Source: Phoebastria nigripes | Taxonomy: Eukaryota > Chordata > Aves > Procellariiformes > Diomedeidae | Length of the DNA: 64,000 nucleotides | Direction: 5' to 3' | Assembly (NCBI GenBank): GCA_035582835.1 | Contig: JAYKAV010000112.1 | Coordinates: 3,623,083-3,687,082 of the forward strand | Shown here: piece after piece, positions 1-13,300 of the stretch | Position numbering within the stretch: position 1 is the stretch's first letter | Layout: every line of letters begins with the position of its first letter | Made by a program: the position numbers and the translations under genes | Notes under the pieces: generated by a model | The model's database searches: none | Told to the model about the DNA's origin: nothing | Seen by the model: only the letters and a program-made list of their open reading frames with translations

Positions 1-1681
1 TTATTGCACAGTTTTTTTTAAATGAAAACAATCCCAAACCATTTAGTATAAATAAGTAAGTAAGTAAGTAAGTCTGGAGCAACCCTAGTTCCTCCCACTT
101 AGCCAAGCAATTATAACAAAGAGCTGGATGAGGAAAAAGGTTATGAATTATATTAGTATCTTGAGCACTCAAAAATGGAAAATAATTAAGCAGAAAAAAA
201 TTTGAGTTCATTTGCACTCAAAAGCTACATTGATTTAATTGAGAAAGATTTAGCTTAATCCAGCTGAAGATTTTAAGCAAACCAAGTATTTATACCTGGT
301 TTCTATTTTTAGCCCTTACTTAAACTCATTGATCCCCTGGAATGTGCAAAAGCAGATCATGCCTCATCAGGCCAGCCAGGAGGAAAAAAACAAAAACAAA
401 AAACCCCCACAAAACTCAAAAAGCAAACAAGAAAGGAGTTGAATTCATAATCTAGTTTGTAGAAGATTAGTCTTGATTTCGTATTTAGCCAGAAGTTTAC
501 TAATCAGAAAGGAATGCTATCACCCTGAAAAGGGGGTGATACAAATAGAAAAAGCACCATAATTGTTAGTATCAGTGTGGTGACTACATGGATTGATCCC
601 TCTTTTCTTTATACGGTATAAAAAATAGAAGAAAGTGTTATGGTAATTAAAAGTAAATTAAACCATTCCAAATGGTACAATGCTTATTTCAACAAAAATT
701 TAAGTCCTCAGACTAAGGGAGAGTAGGCACAGTTCCGTCAGAGGAATGAAGACTCCCTGTACTTGCTATCAAGGACTGGCAATAGCTACAAAATCACGGT
801 CTTGCACAGCTGTGTTTTCCTACTAAGGGCACCAGAACCACTCACTGACCCCAGCCAACTTGTCTCATATTCTTAGCACCCATGTACCTAAAGGAGCCTT
901 TGGTAACAAAGATTAATCAAGTGCCAAAGGTAATAATCTCAGTTACCAAAGTATTAACAAAATTCATCTTGGAAGTACATAACCATCTCAAAAGCAGAAA
1001 TTATTTCCTGCAAGTCATGAAGTGAGAATTTTTCCCCCTCAACTGGCAATTTTTTTTAATGCATGCTGCCATCAATCTACAAAAAAAGTGGGATGCAACA
1101 AGCACGCAGCTACCAAATATGAAACTACACTGAGACTGAAACTGACAGGGGAGTAGCTGCATATTGTGGAGGCTCCATTTCACTGATTGTTGAAAGGAAA
1201 GCTGGGCTTGCTCCTCCTCAGGGTTACAAGTATTTGAAGACTTTTAGAATGCATTTATGTTTCTTGTAAAAAATGCACATATATAGAGTAAAAGCTATTC
1301 TGAAAAATACTAGAAGAAAAAGGCTGGATAGTTGTGAGCTTTTATGTAGGAAAGATGAAAATATTTACATCTACACCTGCACAAAATGGTGGCAAGTCAA
1401 GTAGAGATTTTCTGTAGCATTATTTCTATTACTGTTTTAAGAATTTATGACTATAGCATCCCAGTGCAAGTAGTTGCTATTAACCATATAGTTTTGATAC
1501 AGCTCAATAAAACAAAATAAAAGGAGTATCATCAAAAGATTGTGGTCCTGCATCTTCTGGTAACTTTTCATGGAGCAGTGTAATTCCATGGCATTCAGCC
1601 AATATTTCAACAAGAAATATCAAGAGTTCATCCTTTCATTTTTATTTCCCGCNGTTTGGAACTTCAGTGTTGTTGAACCAC
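1..1681. other. TSGA10 3' side, no further exon recognised
   Basis: AT-rich DNA with a short TAAG tetranucleotide run at about 49-72. I searched the minus strand for the last short TSGA10 exon and did not find one I could defend. Confidence 0.5.
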
Positions 1682-4600
1682 TTACCTTTCCAGGGACCAG
1701 TCCAGAGACCAATCAGGAGATCGATGATGGGAATGTTCAGGTGACGATGTTCTTAACGTAGAGCTTAACTGATACGAGATTGTACAATTCTGGCGTCGAA
1801 GCTCCTGTACAGCACGTTCCCTAAATAAACATTATTTTAGAGTGAGACTAAGCACTTTTCAAAAATCATCAAAATGATCTCATAGTCATGATCATCTTTT
1901 TTTTCCTATTTAAGATTGTCAGCTTTTTTATTTTATTTTAAAAGGAGATGTGGTGTTCATCATATGGTTCTCTGAAAGACAGATTAGTGACTCTCTCTGT
2001 ATTACTCCCTTACTCAGATTTAGTTCTACATATCCATTGTCTCTATTTTCCCTAAAAGACAGAAGCTAGCCATGGTTGCTGCATGTTGAACTCTAAAAAT
2101 TGTAAAAATCTTCAGGGAGGAAGAGCCTAATTTTAAGGTTATTCACAAGTCTGCAACATAAGGACAATCACTAAAATCAGCAATGACATTAATTTAAGAA
2201 CAGTGTTGCTTGTGGTATTCTTGTGCTGTTTGAGTTGGCAAGGCCAGCGGACTAGAGGCTACCTAAAGTGCCCTGGAGCTGATGGATATTCAAGAGACAC
2301 TGGACTCCTCAGTCGGAAGGTTGTAAAATGGTAGTCTAGTCATTTTGACTGCAAGAGGCGGGGCCTGGATACTGGATCAATCCGTAACTCCTGCATCTGG
2401 GTGTAGGGGGAGGAAGTACATGGGACTGGATAACACATCGGAAAATTTTGGAGGTACATACTCATCTGGGATCCTGGTTTCAGGCTGCCAATTGTTTACA
2501 TAAGGAGAATCTAGTCTGGGTTGGATTGAGAAACTACTAGGAAGGGTGGCTACAACAACCCCTGAGTTTCAGTGTATAACCCCAGTAAAACCTGGACAAT
2601 GGTTCATTATAAATGAATGGGTGTATTGGGAGGATAGCACAGATCCAGGCTGGAAAAAAGGACTCCAAATTGCCCAAAACCTTGCAAATGAAGGTATAAC
2701 TAGGACTGCCCGTATGGTATTGAACTGAAATTGACTCCAGTGTGACTTAGCCATTACCACAGACCTACCTATGGAGCGGACCACTGAAGCAGATCACCAA
2801 AACCTGCAGGAGAGGGATCAGATCCAGCACCAACTCACAGATCTGAATCTAGAGGCAAGAAAAGGGCTCACTCTAGCAGAAGGAGCCCAGTGAGACCGTA
2901 ACAGCCTTCCACCTAGCTACCAACATCCCACAACCTTGTGCCTGGGGAGGTGTCATATGCGCTGTAAAGACTACGGAACCAGACTTATCTACATTGACTG
3001 CTAGTCTTCCTAGCATTATTGCTTTTAAGGGCTTTACTATGCACATGCTGTACTGTCTTTAACGGTCAAGATGGTGCTGGCCATGGTGCGAAGTCAGAGT
3101 ACAACTGCTTGCAGCTCTCACAGGTGACATCGCCCTGTAGAATACCAAGTTTGGGTACGAATGTAGCAAAACTGTGACCAATGGGGAAAAGTAACCATAG
3201 GCAAGTTTTTTATTTGGGAAGAGACTGGGGCAGAGAAAGGGAGGTACAAGGGCAGCAAAAAGGAGGATCAAGAAACAGAAAGGGATAAAAAGATATGCAA
3301 GTCATGTGCTTGGAGTTGTCCAGGGGTATCCAACAGTCAGTCCCTGTGCTTGGTCACCACAGCCAGAACAGGACAATAAATCAAACCTGTTGTTTCCACA
3401 CGAGTCCAAACTGCTTCTGCAGTCAGGAGGATGGGAGGGAAGGGGAGGTGCTTTTCCTGACTGGTAAAGAAAAACCCAGACAGATGGATTAAGCCTCCTG
3501 GTATCACTGTGTTGGTGCTCATTCAAGGCCTGACAGCATTGGCACTTCCACCTCCTAATTTCAGGCATTATTTCATTCTGCACCAAGGCAGTAAATCAAT
3601 ACGACTAGCCAAGTCAGTGTTAGAACAAGGATATCATCTACCCACTTGTTTAAACTGACAACAAAAAAACCCAGTCGGTACTGACATCTGCTGCTTCCAT
3701 TATATACTATCATGATACTGACTTTAATGATAGTATTTTTCCTCTCTGGCTAATTTTCTGGTTTTCACTTGCCAGTACCAGAAAAATAGATGGGCTGTAA
3801 GACGCCAACTTGGAGCTTTAATCCCTTTCCCTGCAAGCAAGAGAGATAGATACCTGCTCTTGTAAAGCATGACTTTCTGAGGAAAAATGGAAAAGAAATA
3901 AAATTCTTGTAACCTTTGTGGGACATTGAAGGGACACTGTTCTGATTTTATGAAAAAGCCAAAAAAAGAAAAAAGCTCTAGCCTTTCAAAGACAGCTAAA
4001 TCTAATGTCAGTCTCAGATGTTTACATAAGAACATTTCAGACTTTGCTATCTAAGATTTCTGCATGTTGTTTTTGCAACTGACTTACAGACTGCATAATG
4101 GAACCTAGCTTTGTTCTTTCCAAAACAATTCAGATAATTATGTTTGTAATTCTCTTGAAGTAGAAAAGAAATTATCTTCAAGAGTGATAACTGGCGATCT
4201 TTGCCTTGGCATAGGCTCACTCTAATATTTGTTTTGCTAACCAACTGTAAACTAAATGTTGATGTTATTGCGACTATAAACAACCATGTGAGTAACAAAT
4301 TGTCCTTAACTAGGAGAAGAGATTAAGTATGGAGGCTGATTCAACTTTCTGCCAATGAACACTTCAAGAAGAAACACTTGCAGTCCCTACCAGGGAGCAC
4401 CCATACACCATGAGATGGATGCACTCACAAAGGGGGAGTAGAGAAACAACAGTCTGAAGAAGATAGCGTTTCTTTTAAAACAAAGGTATTCCTGTATTAG
4501 CGTACAGTCTGGCTCATTCTATGCAGCTGAAGAAGCACAAATGATGCCACCTTTTAAACTGACTTGCACATCTAACCCAAAACTTCAGCAGTTTTTGCCA

Positions 4601-7287
4601 TGACTTCAGGGTAAAGGAGAATCCAATTTGAAATTGAAACATACACAGAGACATTTAAGAAATCCATCTTTAAAAGACTGAACATCAGGTATAAAGATGC
4701 CCTCTCCAAAACCCTCATCCTTGCCTATGAGAGAACAGAGTATCAACAAAGTAGTTTACTACAATTAAACAAAACACCTGATTCTCAAACCTGTGCTGTA
4801 ATCACATCACTCTGCTTCTTTTAGCCGTCTCTTTTACATACCCAAAATAATGCCTGACACGGTAATATTTTATCCTCAGTACATCCATAAAATAGAGAAG
4901 TACTGTTGTTTCACAGATAAGAAAACTATTTAAGTTGAGACTACGTAGATAAACTAACTCATGAAGCAGGCCAGGGACCGCTCTCTGGTACTGTGGCCAA
5001 ATCATATGAAACAGCTTGTGTGTGTATATATATATCTCTATATACATATCTTCCCCCCCACCCCCNAAAAAAAAAAAAATTACTTTGGCCATACTGCCAT
5101 TTGGGAACCATCCCTAGCACCTTCTATGCCCCAAGCAGTACCTGGGAGAAAGCGGGTTGGTATGAGCTAAAATCATTCCAGAGCGTGTACTAACAATTAA
5201 ACTGTATGGACAAGTATAGTTGTGTGGACTCCTCAAGTCAATGCTCTGGCCTGGTTTAGTTCACTAGTACAGTTGTAGCCAAAAGGTAGCCATCCATATC
5301 GCAGAACTTAGTAGTGTATAAATCACTTGTCTAGCCAACTAGTCACCTAGACTCTCACTATAGGTCAAGACAGGCATCACTATAAATAAGTGAAGACAGA
5401 TGAGCATCTTCAGGAAAGTGATCCATCCCATCCTAAAACAGGCAATTCTAGAGGGCAGTTTATCTCACTGTCTCGTTCCATTGGCTATAAAGGGAACCTA
5501 GACAACTAATTTAGACAGCATGTATAACAGCTACACAGACTGAATTCAGTGACATGAATAGCCTCCTAACACACAGGAGATGTACAGCAGAGCAAAACCA
5601 AACTTTGCTGTTTATCCTACTGATTAGTCTAAGTCTTAGTACTATATTGCATTTCACCCCAGTTAGATGCAGGAAGCGCAATACAAAAACATATACTTGC
5701 CTTTCAAAGCGCTCAGTCCCCAGCTGTCTTTTGGTGATATCCAGTTCCGACTCTAGCTGAGCTGCTCTATTTCTGAGCTGAGTAAAATCTCGACTCTGCA
5801 CAGCACTGTAAAGTCCATACACTTCAATTAGATAGCAACTATAATCCTCCAAGTATGTTACCAGATAAAATTATCCAAAATTAAAAGGGCAGCTATACCG
5901 TGCAATTGAGATTAAGAAAATTTTTTGGAGTAAAATATAACACTACACAGAAAAGTCTATTAGAGTATAGCTGAGGAATCAGAAGCAGGCTTTTGGTATC
6001 TTCTGCTGTTAAAGTTACCAAGGTACATTGGCCATTTGAAAATGCAGCTAGATATAAAACCACCTGTGTGTATATACACTTGGGAAGTATGAAAAAACCT
6101 GCAATATTGTCCTGGTCATTTACTCACAGTTTATTTTCTGCTAAAGAAAGCTGTTCCTTGAGAAACTGAATTTCAGAGTCTTTTTCTTGCTTTTCTATCT
6201 GTGACTGAAATTCTTTCTTACGATTGGTCAGAAGCAAAGATTCTAGGTTTTTCATAGATGCTCTTTCATTTCCCAGTTGTTTTCTCAGCAGCTCTATTTC
6301 AGAATGGGATGACTCACATTTGCTCTGCAGCTAAACAAAGATTTTAAAGTTTTATCTATCTATTATGGTAACTTTAAAAAAAAAAAAAAGAGAGAGAGAA
6401 AAAGAAAAAAGGAAGTCTGGGATCAATGACCAAAATTTGCTCTCACTCCAAGATGGATGATGAGTGTTATATTTGCCCTCAGTCAAAATCCTGCGTCAGA
6501 TTTATAAATTCACCCAATGTATATATCAGGATATAAATGTACTTGAAATGACTATGAAATATATGGATCAATGGATACAGACTGTAGACAGAATCATTAA
6601 AGAAGAGGAGGGAAGTTCTACATTTTGTGGAGGCAAGAAACTACTGATTAACCATTTGCATCCTGGAAATGACACCTGGTATAACAAACCAGTATCTGCA
6701 TCTCCAGCAGAGTGAGATTACACTTATTTTACTTAAAGGAGCATCAAGAATAAATTTGAGGGGAAAGGGAGAATTAATAAAATCCAAAACGAGATTAAGC
6801 ATCTATATATCTCGGGGGAACCTAAAAAAGAAAAATACCCATAAAACCTAGTATGTTCCACTGAAAAGGGAACAATGGACGTACCTGAGACATAACTACA
6901 CAAAAAGAAAAAAAAAAAAAAAATCCCAGAGACGGTGAGTCAGGAAAATCTGTATTGAGTCAGCTACAGAGACACAGAAAACTGCCTGTTTTAATCTTAG
7001 CGTAAGCAAGCTAGATGCTATTTTTCTTTCATCGTTTCATGTATGCATTTTAGTATGTCTAACTGAGTCCATTTGGGGTACTGCAAACACTTTTATCTGT
7101 ATTTTACTCAAACCTGGTTTACATTAAGCACAATGATGCTCACTCAAAGGTCATAGTAAATCTATGAACCGAGACATCCTAACAAACACCCCACCTCTCT
7201 AGCACATTCTTCAGAATTTTCAGAGGATAACCATTTGTGTGTTCAAACCAGGAAGATACTGAGAGAACTCAGGTCATAGGCTGGGGA

Positions 7288-7320
<33 letters not shown>

Positions 7321-10300
7321 AAAAAAAGAGGGGGAAAAAGGGGAAAAGAGGGGGAAAGGAGGGGAAAAGCAGGGAAAAAAGCAGGGAAAAAAGCAGGGAA
7401 AAAAGCAGGGGGAAAGGAGGGGGAAAGGAGGGGGAAAGGAGGGGGAAAGGAGGGAAAACAAAATAAAAATAAAATAAGAGAAAAGAAAATAAGAGAAAAG
7501 AAAATAAGAACAAAGAAAATAAGAAAAAAAGAAAATAAGAAAAAAAAAGAAAAAAAGAAAAAAAGAAAAAAGAAAGAAAGAAAAAAAGAAAAAAGCATTT
7601 TTCGCTTTCCAAAGCAAAACTCAAATGATTTGGTTTTACCAAACTAAACTAAAAGGTATCTTCAGTCTGAAAAGTCCAGTTTTCTACTAACTGTCAATCA
7701 AAAATCTAGTTCCTTTGCCTATAAAAAGTTTTGATATTCTACTTTTGTATTTCAGAACAAAAAAGTACTGAAAACTGTAGACAGTGTTAAGTTATAGGAA
7801 AATAAACAGATTCATAAACACTGAAAGAACAATATTATTCAGCATCAGGTTTAATTTCTACTTCTAAATATACATATGCTGCAATCTAGTAATGCAGATT
7901 TCTGCATTGGCATACTATGTAAAATAAGAGCCCTATCTGAAGGTTATACATGGCTGATGAAAGACTGCAAGTATAGAGACTCTCTCCCGATGTATGTTTT
8001 CAAGCTCTCCTTCCACTTCCACAAGAGGCTTGCTTAAGGCAGAAATCTGAGACTTGTATGCTGCTTCTGTTGTTAAATGCTACAGTAAAGTAGTATCAGA
8101 TAATCAAAACTCTACTGCAAAGAAAATTTAAAACTGCTTCCAAAATCCTCCAAAAATAGCTCTATGTAATTGTGGTGAATTTTAAGAGGCAGCAGTCATT
8201 AATTCTGGAATAAACTTTAAAGTTATTTCTTTAAATAACTCCCATATATAAAAACTAGAAGAGAAGAGTTCTTGCTTCTGACAGCAAAATCAGCTACTGA
8301 CATTTTAAACTCTATTCCTAGAATTCTACTTCTTCTGCAGAGCTAATAAGGTTCAAAATTCTGCCATGGGCTGTATTTCATTTTCAGATGAGACCCTCTT
8401 ATTTTAGCACAAAATGTATTCTTGCATGTAGATGATCAGTGAACACTGAGATACTGTCAGTCATATTTATACTGCTGTCACCTGTAAACTCAAGCATGAT
8501 TAAGAGATGACAGAAATCACACTAAAGAGAAGTCCACAAGCCAGCAGCAGCAGTTCTGACTGAAAGCATTTAGAATTTTGTATATTTAAAATTAACATAA
8601 CCTAGGTTTTTCCTTTTTGAAAAATGCCTGTACTTTGCCCAGTGACACTTGTATTTCTGGTCACTTTTAACTACTTAATTTTCAGTGGGTGGCAGAATGA
8701 GTCTGGGAGGTTAACAGAGCAAAGGGAAAGATAAAGCACTGTGACTTCCTTGAAGGATTTATTAGGAATGCGATCCAAAGAGATGACTGTAGGGGGAGCA
8801 CATCACATTAATTCTAGCTCCGTCTTGCCCAAAAAAAGGCACAAGGAACACAGAGCACTGCTAAGCACGTTAAGATTCTTGATTAAAAACTTCTGTGTTT
8901 TAGATATGTGCCTTACACGTAACTGCTATGAACCTGAATATGACATCTGGAATTCTGACTCAATTTGTTGACACAGTTTTCATGAAGAGGCCTGTTTATT
9001 CCTATATTTAATAGCAGGCATGTGGGAAGGAATTAGAAGGATGAAATCTCTACCCGTTTGAGGCTCACTGGACAAACTAGGATCATGTACCAGTTTTATT
9101 ATATTAAAAAAATGTCAAAATCTGCCACAGTCTTCCCGTGCTGTTTTGCTACTGTTATGTTCTCATCCACTTTCTGAACAGCAGCGCTTCAGTTCCTCTT
9201 GAATATCTAATGTGCATGGGTAGCCCTCAGTAGCCTATGTGATATTCAGGAAGCAGAGACGATCTGCAACAAAAACCGTTAACAACCTAAAACCAGAAGA
9301 CAGTTTATACATTCGTAACGTACTTCCAAAGCCATGCTGTGCATTTCCCTTTAAGTTCTTCAGATTTTCAAGTGGGAAGAGGCTCTTTGGGACATCTAAG
9401 GCAGTGGGAAGAAGGTTGAAAAGCTGGAAGCAAGAAAAGCAGGGACAGGAACATAACAGGTGGCAGAGCACTAGGTATGTTTCAGGTATGCTGTGGAGTT
9501 GTGTATGACATTATGCCTGCAGTCATGCCAAACATGAGAGCATTTTATAATTTATAATATATATTTTTTTCCTTGAAATATGCTATTATTTTTTAAGATT
9601 TTTTTTCTAATTCCTTGACTAGTGGAATTCTAGTCATGTTATTAAANAAACTCAAACTCCATACAGTTCATTGTAGCAAATATCTCTAAAATATGAGAAG
9701 TGGCATTAAGCATAATTTTAAACAGTTGCACGCTTAAAATACTACCAGACCATTTCAAGGGTGAACTATGGAAAGAACAATTTCAACTTACTTGCTCCAC
9801 CTCTGTTTCAAGGGACTCCATTTTCTCTTTCAACGTGTGGCGCTCAGACTCCGCACTGATCAGTGCCAGTCTAACAGAGCTACAATCTGCTTCTGCTTGA
9901 TGGCATTTTGCTTCCCAACTTTCTCCTTGTTCACAGGCTTTGTGGTAATTCTCCAAAAGCTCACAGTTCTCTCTCTCCTAACACATAAAGCTTGTTTGTT
10001 TAATAATTTACAGTAAGCTTCACAAAATAGGGATGTCTACAGATCTACAGGTATGACATGGTATTGGATGTTCTCTTTCCACTGAAAACTTTGCCATGTA
10101 GCCAAAACATTGAGAGACTTCTCAAGAACCAGTGTTTTGTTCAAGATGGCCACATTTTAATGCTCAAAAGACATCTGTTAAAAATGGCTAGATTAACATT
10201 ACAAATATAAGGAATAGCAATATATTGCAGAAATATTTTTTTTACTATTAATCCCATATGGTAATAAAGACAAAAGAGTTCCAAGTCTCTGTATTATTCA

Positions 10301-13300
10301 CTGTCTGAATTTTTAAGTTTAATAAACACACACGTGTATATATATACATATGTGTGTGTGTGTGTGTGTGTGTATATAAAAAACCACAATGAAATATACT
10401 TCATTACTTGTACTGCAAAAACAGCTAAGAAAATGTGTTCAAACTAATAAAAACATATTAATAGAATGCAAATAAGTTTTGGCTAGGAAGCAAATTCTTC
10501 CTTGGAAATGTGGTTAAAATTTAATTTTTAGTTAAAACAACAGCTTTTATTAACAGGTTTAATCCATATACTCACTTTAGACTTCAGTACACCCTTCAGC
10601 CTGACAATATCTGTGTTTGAATCCTGGGCTTTCAACTTCATATCATCAAGCTCATTTTGGTAGTTTGCTAGTTTTTTACATAGTACCTAGGAAGAAAGAT
10701 TTGTTTCGTAAGGTTAAAGTATACTGTTTGTACCTTTACAAAAAAACAGAATTAGTGTGTATCTAACACCTATGGCTTTATTAACTTGTTATTTAAAGGC
10801 TATATAAAATCTAAACCATGTATATTTCTATAAACAAAATTTTGCATTTGTCAAAAATATTTTGTTTCTTTGACTTACAAATAATGCTAAATCTTCTTAA
10901 AAAGAAGAAAATGTCAATAAAAGAATGTAGCAGTTAAGAAGAAAAATACAGATGGTTTATTTAGCAGCTAGATGGTCATAACAAAATAGCCTGCCCCATT
11001 TAAGAAGCAGGGCTCAGAGTCAGCTCCCTCTTTCTTACATGTTATGCTCTCTTAAAAGTCCACATTAGAAAAAGCAGAAGACAGCTAAAAAATTGAATTA
11101 ACTAATTAAGTGTTATCTCCTAATCAGGAGAAATAAAGCCACAAGTATTAGGAGAACACACACAGAATTTCTGGCAACTATTGCTTGAGAAAGAGAACAG
11201 AATGAGGAAAACAACTGCAGAAAGGCTGTCTTGAATTGCTCTGTTCAGAAACCCTTCCTTTCTTACAAAATTACTAGAAGAACATTCAGTTGCAAGAACT
11301 GGGGGAAAGGGTGTGTGTGTGTGTGTGTATGTGGAGAAGGCTATGGAGAAACCCCTGTTCCTGTTGGGAAAAGGTTGTGAGTTGCTGAGAAAGGTGCTCT
11401 GGAAATCTGTGAACTTTTCCAGTAAGCCCAAGTAAAGAAATGAGAATGCTACTTTAAATGCTTTGAGTATCACCTAAATTAATGGAAGAACCTAGAGGAA
11501 CCAATATATATTATAGAGGCAAGCCTATTAAAAAGTAGTTCATCCTGTGAGGCTACGATTTTTTGTTTCTAACTGCTTCTACAAGCATCCAGGCATTGCA
11601 AAGAAAACCATGAAGCTTTTAAAAGTAGCTAGAAGTAACAGGAGGCTGTGTTTTGTACCAGCTGACCCCACCAGTATCAACTGTGATTCTGACAGAAGGT
11701 AAAGAATAGTGATTCCCTGGAGTACCTTTGGCAGTTAAAGCTACTACGAACCTCGACTTTTCTAGGATACTCAAAGAAGGCGCTAAAGGGAAACGATTAG
11801 TATATGTTTGAGAGAAGAGTTATTTGGACTGAGAGTTGTCTCACCTAATTTTTGCAGCGCAGAATTAGGCACCTGATCTAAACTAGTTAGCTACACTTCC
11901 TCTATAATGAAGGGAGAGAGACAGGTAAAATGAATCCATTTTAAAACTGGGATGGGATGAAACTCCTTGTAGAGGACTTTTCTTCACTTAAAAGGGAGCC
12001 TTAATGACTTAAAGCTTTTATTAGCTAACATCAGGTNAAGTTAATTTGCTCCTTCAAAACTGGGTAGTGCTTCTAGAGGAAGAGAAAGCCAGGTGAGCAG
12101 GAAGTATTTTCAAAGACAAAGATATCCTAAAGCAGTAGAGTAAGTGCAGAGAAGAAAGGTTAAGTATCAGAAAACCTAAATGAAGGCAAGAAGTTGAAGA
12201 AAAAGAAGAAACACCAGAACATTACACAGTGATGAACTCTTACAGGTATTAAGCTTAATTTCTAGCTGCTTGGAAAACACAGTGATGCATGAACATTGTG
12301 TGTGCATGAGATGACACTTTAGTTTTAAGTATTTTAACTACTTTCATTAGTAACTGCACACAGATAAATAATACAGTAAATAATGTAATGTTGTATTATA
12401 ACCAAATATTTCCAGCATCTTTTATCCAAAAACCACTTTAAAGGAATGTAAATAAATACAATACTATTAATAAAGTTTTGAACCTTATCAAAATGTGTAC
12501 TGTGTTAAATTATTAGCAAGTCAAATTCGTAAGATTGTAAGTGCTCTGGGCCAGTCACAGCACAGTGTAAGAAATACTCTCTGCCTCCTTTATAGTACTT
12601 TTCCATATAAGCAATAGTAATAACTGCCACAGTGTTTTTACATGAGGATCAGGAAAAAAACATTACTTAGCTGTTCCTCAAGATAAACATCCAAACCATT
12701 ACATAAGAATAGCTGGTCCTCTTTATACAAGTGAGCTGAGCAATAAGGGAAAAATCAGAGTTTGAAAAATGAGCTTAAAAACTAGTTTGCAGATTTACTC
12801 CAGACAAAGGCCCAACAATTCTATGCACTACTTGAAAAATACAATTTTCCTTTTTATTCAAGGGTTCTCTGTACAAATATACCTGATTTTCTTGTTTAAT
12901 ATTAGAAAGATGTTCTTGTAACCTGTCATTCTCCTGAGCTAATGATTCTCTGTTCTTGTTAGTCTGTGCAAGTTCTTTGTTGGCTTCTTGTAGCTGTTGA
13001 TGCAAACTGGTGATATCTTTCTCACAGATACAGAGTGCTTCAGCAGATTTTCTATGCAGCAAACAATAAATACTTCAGGTATGACAATACTGCCCAACCT
13101 AATACAAATGATAGCTTTTCCAGTGGTTAAGTTTGCAAGTCATTAAACAAAACTGTAACACTTTAATAGAGTTAAAAAAAAAAAATTATACATTAGCACA
13201 TCCTATGATTCAATTTTTGTTATAAATTAATCAAAATTTAATAGTGATCTTGACGTTTTATCCTTACTTTGTGGAATGCTCCAACTCAGAAATCAGAATC

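Noticed and set aside
5511..5700. TSGA10 exon 17 continuing or spliced at the GT at 5695-5696
   Set aside because: That GT gives phase 0, but the next exon needs phase 2; the continued frame leaves the conserved protein.
7237..7647. Lys/Gly-rich and Phe/Pro-rich open frames of 109-136 codons on both strands
   Set aside because: They arise from the polypurine repeat; no complexity or homology.
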